64,000 bases of DNA, from NCBI GenBank assembly GCA_910588425.1, contig CAJUPM010000001.1, positions 172,151-236,150 on the forward strand. The letters run 5' to 3'. A program made the position numbers and the translations under genes. Under the pieces are notes generated by a model. The model worked only from the letters and a program-made list of their open reading frames with translations. It did not search any database and was not told the DNA's origin. Below, one piece after another: positions 49,558 to 57,300 of the stretch (positions are counted from its first letter, which is position 1; the number at the start of each line of letters is the position of its first letter). Source of the DNA: an uncultured Christensenellaceae bacterium (GTDB taxonomy: Bacteria; Bacillota; Clostridia; Christensenellales; Christensenellaceae).

Positions 49558-52500
49558 ATGGAAGCAAGGACATCGATACATCCGGATATGGGATATACCC
49601 CGAGCGGGGTGCGGCAGGTCGTTTTGAATATACTTGCAAAAAAGCAGGAGACGGCGCAGATTGCCTATGAGCGCATGGCATACAGCCGCGCCCGGGGGCA
49701 GTATGTGATCTTTTTATCCAGCGGGCAGTATATGGAGATGGCGCAGCTGTTCCGTCTGCGCAGGGAAATTGGCGCGCAGCTGCCCGAGTTGCAGAATTTT
49801 GAGGTGATCGTGCGCCAGCCTGCCGCGCTTTTGGAGGATGGGGCGCTTTTAGAGCGCACTATCCGCGAATTTCTGATTGCGGAAGAGCCGGGGCTGATTC
49901 CCTTTCTATGCCCATGCAGTTTTGCCAGAGAAGGAGATTTCCTCCACATCACTTTTGGCCGGGAGCTCGCCCCCGAGCTTTTTTCCCGCATGGGGGCGGC
50001 GGAAAAGCTGGAGCGGTTTTTGGAAGATTACTATGGGCTGAAGCTGAAAGTGAAAAAGCTGGCCTGTGATCTGAACACCCAGCAGCAGGAGGGGCAGAGC
50101 CAGAGCGCGGCGCAGATTTACACCGAGTTTGTCAAGAAAGATGCGCCGAAAAAGGCGCCGGCAAAGCCCAGAAAAGCGCCGTCCGCGCCGGCGGATGCGC
50201 CTTGGGAGACAGCCGCGCCGGCTCAGGCAAAACCGGCAGGCGGCGGGCAGAGCAGCCGGCCCTATGTGCGCAAAGCCCGGGGCATGGACGGAGATATTAC
50301 AAAGATCGCGGATCTGCTGCCCGAGAACGAAGCGCTCATCGAAGGGGACATTCTCTCCGTCGAGACGCGGCTCATCCGGGACGGAAAAGATACCCTGCTG
50401 ACGTTTGGGATTACGGACTACACTTCCTCCATCAAATGCAAGAAGTTTTTAAAAGGGACGACGGACGAACTGCTCAGCGTGATCAAAAAGGGGGAGCGCT
50501 TCAAAGTCCGCGGGAGAAATGTTTACGACACCTATGCCAGGGAATACTGCTTCAACGTGCTGGGCGTACAGGAAACCAAAAAGACGGAACTGATGGATGA
50601 CGCAGAGGAAAAGCGCGTGGAACTGCACCTGCATACCAACATGAGTGCGCAGGACGGCGTTTCGGGCGCAGAGGCTTATATCGCCCGGGCGGCAAAGTGG
50701 GGGCACAAAGCCATCGCCATCACGGATCACGGCGTGGTGCAGGCGTTCCCGGAGGCGGCAGGCGCGGCAAAAAAATACGGCATCAAAGTCATCTTCGGCA
50801 TGGAGGCATACCTTGTCGACGATCAGAAGAAGATCTACGCAGGCAGGCAGGATCGCAGTTTTGACGACGAGTTCATCGTCTTTGATATCGAGACGACGGG
50901 ACTGCGGCCGGATACCTGCGAGATCATCGAGATTGGCGCTGTGCGCGTCAAAAACGGCGAGATTTTAGATACGTTCGGCATGTTTGCACGGCCCAAAAAC
51001 GGCGTGCCTTACGAGATTACCAAGCTGACGGGCATCACGGAGGCGATGGTGGAGGATGCGCCGGAAATCGAGGAGGTTATCGGGAAATTCTGGGCATTTG
51101 CCGGGGACGCCTGCCTGGTGGCGCACAACGCGGAGTTCGACACGGCATTTGTGTTTAATAAGAGCCGCGCCATGGGCATCGAGGTGCACAGCGACGTTCT
51201 CGATACGCTGGCAGTCGCCCGGGCGCATTTGAAGGAGCTGAAGAGTTTTAGGCTCAACAAGCTCGGGGATCATTACGGCGTAACCTTCGGGCATCACAGG
51301 GCTGTGAACGATGCGGAGGCCACGGCGAAGATCCTGCTCTGCATGTTTGCCGAGCTAAAGGAGCAGGGCGTGCAGACGCTGCAAGGGCTCAACTACATTG
51401 GGGATACCAAGGCCATTGCCCGCAGCGCGAAACCCTTCCACTCCATCATTTTATGCAAAAACAAGGCGGGGCTGGTCAACCTCTACAAGCTGGTTTCTCT
51501 GGGGCATCTGGAGTATTTCCACAACCGCCCGCGCATTCCAAAGAGCGTGATGGCACAGCACAGAGAGGGGCTCATCTTTGGCTCTGCCTGCGAGCAGGGC
51601 GAGATTTACCGCGCGGTTCTGGACGGCGCAGAGGACGAACGGCTGGAGGAGCTGGCGGGTTTTTACGATTACCTGGAAATTCAGCCGCACGGCAACAATG
51701 CTTTCCTCGTCCGGGAAGGCATGGTGGCGGACGAGGAGGAGCTCAGCGAGATCAACCGGCGCATCTGCCGCATTGCGGAAAAACTGGGCAAGCCCGTCTG
51801 CGCCACGACAGACTGCCATTTCCTGAACGAAGGGGACGCCTATTTCCGACGCATTCTCATGGAGACGACTGGCTTTAAGGATGCGGATCAGCAGGCGCCG
51901 CTCTTTTTCAAGACGACGGGGCAGATGCTGGCGGGTTTTGCTTACCTGGGCGAGGAAAAGGCCAGGGAAGTCGTCATTCAAAACCCGAATGCCATTGCGG
52001 AGCAGATTGAGCAGATCGAGCTGTTTCCGGGCGAGACGGCCATGCCCTATATCGAAAACGCAGATAAGGAGATTTTAGAGCGGGCTTATGCCAAAGCCAA
52101 GCGGCTTTACGGCGATCCGCTGCCTGAAGTCATCGAAAAACGGCTGGACAAGGAGATGGGCAACATCATCCGAAATGGCTTCGCTGTGCTCTACTGGAGC
52201 GCCATGAAGCTGGTGGATAAATCCATGGAGGATGGATATCTGGTTGGCTCGCGCGGCTCTGTCGGCAGCTCTTTTGCGGCCTTTGCGGATGATATTACGG
52301 AAGTCAACCCGCTGCCGCCGCACTACCGCTGCCCAAACTGCAAGCACTACGATTTCGACGTGGACCGGGAGAAATACGGCTGCGGCGTGGATATGCCCGA
52401 AGCCTGCTGCCCGGTTTGCGGAACCAAATATATCGCGGATGGATATGACATCCCGTTTGAGGTTTTCCTGGGGCTGAACGCGGATAAGGTTCCAGATATT

Positions 52501-53946
52501 GACCTGAACTTCTCGGGGGAATACCGCCCCCGGGCGAATAAATATGTAGAAGAGCTGTTCGGCGAGGAATACGTATTCCGAGCCGGGACGATTTCGGCTA
52601 TTCAGGAGAACACGGCCAAGGGCATCGTCCGCAAATTCGCCGAGATGCACGAGATGCAGCTAAACAGCGCGGAGCTGGAGCGGCTGGCGGCGGGCATCAG
52701 CGGCGTCAAAAAGACCACGGGGCAGCACCCGGGCGGGCTGGTTATTGTGCCGCACGGCCGGGAGATTTACGAGTTTTCGCCCATTCAGAAGCCTGCGGAC
52801 AAGATGGCGGTGGATACCGTTACCACGCACTTCGACTTCAACTCCATGCACGATATTCTGATCAAGCTGGATATTCTCGGCCACGATAACCCGACGATGA
52901 TCCGCATGCTGCAAGACCTCATCGGGTTTGACCCGCTGCAGATTCCGCTGAGCGACCCGGAGACTATGTCGCTCTTTACCAGCACAAAGGCGCTGGGCAT
53001 CACGCCCGAGCAGATCCGCGGCGTGCCGCTGGGTACGTTTGGAATTCCGGAATTTGGCACGCCGGCGACCATGAATATCCTGAAGAAAACCAAGCCGACG
53101 ACGCTTTCCGAGCTCATCCGCATTTCGGGCATTTCCCACGGCACGGACGTTTGGAAGGGGAACGCGGAGGATCTCATTGACCAGGGCATTGCGCCGCTTT
53201 CCGGCGTCATCTGCACGCGGGACGACATCATGAATCACCTGGTCTATAAGGGTGTGGATCACAAAATGGCCTTCTTTATTATGGAGAGCGTCCGCAAAGG
53301 CAAATGGGCCAAAGGCAAGGAGAAGGACCAGGAGAAGATGGAGCAGGCCATGCGGGATGCCAACGTCGAGGAATGGTTTATCGAATCCTGCCGCAAGATT
53401 CAGTATATGTTCCCAAAGGCGCATGCCGTTGCATATGTTGTAATGGCGCTGCGCATCGCCTACTGCAAAGTGCACTATCCGGCGGAGTTCTACGCGACGA
53501 CGTTTACCATCAAGCTGGAGGATTTTGGCGCGCTGACCATTCTCGGGGGCATTCCTGCCATCAAGGCGCGGCTGCGGGAGCTAGACGAGCTGGGCATGAA
53601 AAAATCTGCCACGGAAAAGAGCGAGGGTGTGGTTTTGGAGCTGGCGCTGGAAATGCTGGAGCGCGGGCTCAAGTTTTTGCCAGTGGATCTCAAAAAGAGC
53701 AAAGCCAAACAGTTTACCCTGGAGGATGGCAAAATCCGCATGCCGTTTATGGCCGTGCCCCAGCTGGGCGACAAAGCGGCCGAGCTGCTGGAACAGGAAG
53801 CCTCCGAGGGAGATTTTCTCTCGGTGGAAGAGCTGAAAAAGAAGTGCAAGCTCTCCTCTTCGGTTTTGGATACCATGCGGGAGATGGGCTGCCTGGCAGG
53901 GTTGCCCGAAAAAGCGCAGCTGACGATTTTCGACGTGCTGGGCTAG
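49558..53946 (+). CDS. polC: DNA polymerase III alpha subunit, PolC type
   Basis: Replicative polymerase with proofreading, typical of low-GC Gram-positives. 1,462 residues: N-terminal domain; OB fold around 265-350; a PHP domain with HLHTN (H357, H359) split by the DEDD exonuclease, whose first motif is FDIETTGL (D443, E445) with HNAEFDTAFV; then the palm/fingers with VGSRGSVGSSFAAF and DIDLNFSGEY, a zinc-binding motif (CPNC... CPVC around residues 925-965), helix-hairpin-helix and C-terminal parts (SSVLDTMREMGCLAGLPE). The ATG at 49558 is preceded by GGAGAGCGGG. No clear terminator follows. Confidence 0.97.
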   Translation: MEARTSIHPDMGYTPSGVRQVVLNILAKKQETAQIAYERMAYSRARGQYVIFLSSGQYMEMAQLFRLRREIGAQLPELQNFEVIVRQPAALLEDGALLERTIREFLIAEEPGLIPFLCPCSFAREGDFLHITFGRELAPELFSRMGAAEKLERFLEDYYGLKLKVKKLACDLNTQQQEGQSQSAAQIYTEFVKKDAPKKAPAKPRKAPSAPADAPWETAAPAQAKPAGGGQSSRPYVRKARGMDGDITKIADLLPENEALIEGDILSVETRLIRDGKDTLLTFGITDYTSSIKCKKFLKGTTDELLSVIKKGERFKVRGRNVYDTYAREYCFNVLGVQETKKTELMDDAEEKRVELHLHTNMSAQDGVSGAEAYIARAAKWGHKAIAITDHGVVQAFPEAAGAAKKYGIKVIFGMEAYLVDDQKKIYAGRQDRSFDDEFIVFDIETTGLRPDTCEIIEIGAVRVKNGEILDTFGMFARPKNGVPYEITKLTGITEAMVEDAPEIEEVIGKFWAFAGDACLVAHNAEFDTAFVFNKSRAMGIEVHSDVLDTLAVARAHLKELKSFRLNKLGDHYGVTFGHHRAVNDAEATAKILLCMFAELKEQGVQTLQGLNYIGDTKAIARSAKPFHSIILCKNKAGLVNLYKLVSLGHLEYFHNRPRIPKSVMAQHREGLIFGSACEQGEIYRAVLDGAEDERLEELAGFYDYLEIQPHGNNAFLVREGMVADEEELSEINRRICRIAEKLGKPVCATTDCHFLNEGDAYFRRILMETTGFKDADQQAPLFFKTTGQMLAGFAYLGEEKAREVVIQNPNAIAEQIEQIELFPGETAMPYIENADKEILERAYAKAKRLYGDPLPEVIEKRLDKEMGNIIRNGFAVLYWSAMKLVDKSMEDGYLVGSRGSVGSSFAAFADDITEVNPLPPHYRCPNCKHYDFDVDREKYGCGVDMPEACCPVCGTKYIADGYDIPFEVFLGLNADKVPDIDLNFSGEYRPRANKYVEELFGEEYVFRAGTISAIQENTAKGIVRKFAEMHEMQLNSAELERLAAGISGVKKTTGQHPGGLVIVPHGREIYEFSPIQKPADKMAVDTVTTHFDFNSMHDILIKLDILGHDNPTMIRMLQDLIGFDPLQIPLSDPETMSLFTSTKALGITPEQIRGVPLGTFGIPEFGTPATMNILKKTKPTTLSELIRISGISHGTDVWKGNAEDLIDQGIAPLSGVICTRDDIMNHLVYKGVDHKMAFFIMESVRKGKWAKGKEKDQEKMEQAMRDANVEEWFIESCRKIQYMFPKAHAVAYVVMALRIAYCKVHYPAEFYATTFTIKLEDFGALTILGGIPAIKARLRELDELGMKKSATEKSEGVVLELALEMLERGLKFLPVDLKKSKAKQFTLEDGKIRMPFMAVPQLGDKAAELLEQEASEGDFLSVEELKKKCKLSSSVLDTMREMGCLAGLPEKAQLTIFDVLG

Positions 53947-54314
53947 GGGAAAAGAAGAGCGGCTTAAAGAGAGGTTTTTAGGGCAATATCGAGAAGAGAA
54001 AAAAGGCAGAGAGATGCAATTTTTTCCAAAAACCGATAAAAACTGAAAAAAACTTGCCTTTGCTTCTTTACTTTTCTTCCGAAAGCGTGATATAGTGAAA
54101 GAAAATCATGATAGAATGCTGATATCTATCATAGGGTGACAGGCGAGCGAGGAAGCGTTTTCTGCGGCAGTTGCTGGATTGGGGAAGGAAAAGCGAGCAG
54201 CGGGAACGCCGGCGCCCTGCCGTTGTGAAAGAAAGCCGAGAGTGTTGTCTTTTGCAGCGGTATTTTGCATTGAGAGAATAATGGCATGAAAATGCTTAAG
54301 AAAAGAGGATAACA
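53947..54314 (+). promoter_or_regulatory. Promoter and ~210-base leader of the surface protein
   Basis: Promoter TTTACT (54067-54072), 18-base spacer, TGATATAGT (TATAGT at 54091-54096). The transcript would begin near 54103 with a perfect hairpin ATGATAGA/TCTATCAT (54108-54132), then a G/A-rich leader with further complementary GC-rich arms (CAGCGGGAACGCCGGCGCCCTGCC). No match to c-di-GMP, cobalamin, SAM or other riboswitch consensus that I know. The first 120 bases (53947-54066) hold no feature except A- and T-runs. Confidence 0.65.
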
Positions 54315-57300
54315 ATGAAAACGAAAGGATATTGGAAGACGCTGAGCATGATGCTGTGCATCGCGATGGTTTTCTCCATCGCATTTGGCGGCATCAGGAT
54401 TCCTGTTGCGCAGGCTGCTGAGGTTACGCAAAATCCTGGGGAATCATGGAACAGCTATCTGGATCGCGTTTATCAGGCGCGCTATGCGGAGTTTTTGACA
54501 CTGCGCGCGAAGAATGCCGATAATAACGTTCCGGAGGATCAGGTCTGGACGGGCAACGCCGTGCAGCCGGCAGGAGACGCGGACGGCGATGGCCTGCTGG
54601 ATATTTACACAGCGGCGGAGTTTCGCTGGGCACTGACCAACAAGAGATCCTGCGAGCTGATGAACGATATCGACCTGGGCGGCCGCAAAAACGTAACCTG
54701 GACGCCGGTCGCAGACCCAGGTGCTGTTACCATCGAAGGCAATGGCTATACGGTTTACAACATGAACTGCAGCGCCGGTCAATATGGTGGTTTAATCGCT
54801 TCGACGGCCAGAGGCGCGCTGGGAGCTTACTCCTTTAAGATGCAGAACATCCGTTTCCGCTACTGCTACACCAGAGCGACGGGGCAGTATTCGGGCACGG
54901 TTATCGGCTTTATGGGCAACGGCATTATGAAGCAGGTTTCCGTCGAGGATTCTGTCGTCTGGGGCGCGGCGCATACGGGCGGCATCATGAGCGCATGGAG
55001 CGGCACGGGCGATCCCGCGCTCAACAGCTTCTATGTCGAGATGGATCAGTGCCATGTGCGCAACATCACGGTTTACGGGACGAGCTGCGTCGGCTCTTTC
55101 GTCGGCCCGGCTTCGGGCACGAAAGTTACCAACTGCTATTCCATCGATAGCTATGATATTTCCACGGCAACACACTCAGGCGGATTTATTTCCTGCCCGG
55201 GCTATTGCCGCGTCGAAAACTGCTTCACCAACGTCAGGCTTTACTGCAACGCGGATGGCGGCGTTTTCGCGGGTATTTGCCATCTGAGCAACTCGTTTAA
55301 AAACTGCTTCTCCGCAGGCGTTGTTGAAGGAACTTCCAACGTCGGCGGTTTCTTCGGCAGAAGCGAGAACTCAACAGATACTTTTGTCAACTGCTACAGC
55401 ACATCTATGGTCGGCATGCAGAGTTCTGCGAGCGGCATGGGCGGCTTCTACGGCGGCGACTCGAACAACACGGCCAGAGGCACGAACTGCTACTGCGCCG
55501 GCGAGGTCGGCACGACGCAGACGGTCGCGCCGCACAGCTCCATCGGCGGCTTTGGCGGCACGAACGTGAGCGCCGGCCGTTTCAACAACTGCTATTACGA
55601 CAAGCAGACCTCGGGCATGGGCGAATATGCCATCGCGACGACGCCGCACACCAGCTATGCCGGCATTTCCGGCTATCTGACGGGCCAGATGATCGGCGAT
55701 GGGATGAAAGATGAATTTGGCAGCGCGGACTGGGTTTACCGGGACGGCATGTATCCGCAGTTGGCCGTCTTTGCAAACGTATCCGAAAGCTTCGGAAATG
55801 AGACGGATCGGATGATTGCGAAGGCTTATTCGGCGGCTTCGGTTTGCACGGCGCTGCTGCAGCCTTCCAACCTGGGCAAGACGCAGGAAGAGCTGGAGGA
55901 ATATGGCCCGGCGGATTATGACAAAGTGCGCGATATCAGCGTGCTGTTCCCGCTGACGAATAATGAGCTGGCGGGATATGGGCCGGGAAGCGGTTTCTCC
56001 ATTTCCTGGAGAGTGCGGGATGGCTACACCTGCAACCTGCCGGGTTCCATGAATGGCCTGCCTGTTATCACGATCGATCCCAAGACGTATGAGGTTACAA
56101 ACTTTGCGCCTGGCGTCGGCTGGGTGGACGTCTCTGTGGATACGGGCATAGTCAACCCGCAGAACGGCCAGAACATTGTGGGCCAGCGCTTTATGCGGCT
56201 GGTTCCGACGACGGTTATTTCTCTGGCTTCCAGCGCGGGTGTCGATAAAGTGATTTATGTCGCAAACGATGAGCGGCTGAGCAAGGATGATATTTCCTAC
56301 GATCACCGCGAGAACGTCATCTTTGCAGCGGGCAAATCGCAGGACGTGGATACCGGCGCCATCAAGACCGCAGGATATCCGGAAGATGACACCAGTTTTG
56401 GTTATCGGGGGGCTGGCGAGGACAAAGAGGTTGTCGGCGTCGATCTGGCAAATGATGTCGGCGGCGGCAAGGCCGTTGTAGTCGTCTCCAAGCTGAACCC
56501 GGAAACGGGCAAATATGAGGAGCTGGATATCACCTCGGAAGACGAGCTCAAGGAGCTGCTGCTGCGCGAGCGGGATGCGGCAATAGATGACATCGGTGTT
56601 TATCTGCTGGAGTATCGCTGGTACACTTCGGGCAACCTGAAGGGCGGCTATATCACCAACAGCAAGACGCTGACCGTGCGCTATGCGCTGAAAGTTTCCT
56701 ATGACTGGAACCACCCCTCCCATAAGGATGACAGCGTTATCCAGGCGGATGATTATCCCTATACCATCGGCTCGACTGTAAACGGCACGGGCAACAAGAC
56801 GCCGGAAGATCCCAGCGTTAAGGGTTATACTTTCATGGGATGGTCTACCGATCCCAAGGCGGATCCGAACAAATTCGAGCGGTTTACCGCGGATACTCCG
56901 CTCAAGGACGATACAGTTGCATATGCCGTTTGGAAGATCAACTCGTATGACGTTTCCATCGTAAAGAACGGCCGCGGCACTATCAGCGGCACGGGCGCTT
57001 ATGATTACGGTTCTAGCGCGAAAGTAACCTGGCAGCCGGAAGAGGGCTGGTACACCAACTATGTCATGGTGGACGGCGTGATCCGCGATGATCTGCTGAA
57101 CAAAAACGAATACACCTTTGAAGGAATTGAAGAGGACCACACGGTCTATGTGGAGTTTGGCCAGGATAAGCGCGTGGACACCTCGGAATATTATCAGGTA
57201 ACGACGACGCGGACGGGCGGCGACGACAGCTGCAAGATCAGCAACTCTGTCTCTGTGAAAGCGGGGGAGAGCGCGACGGTTACCTGGTCTGCCGGCGAGG

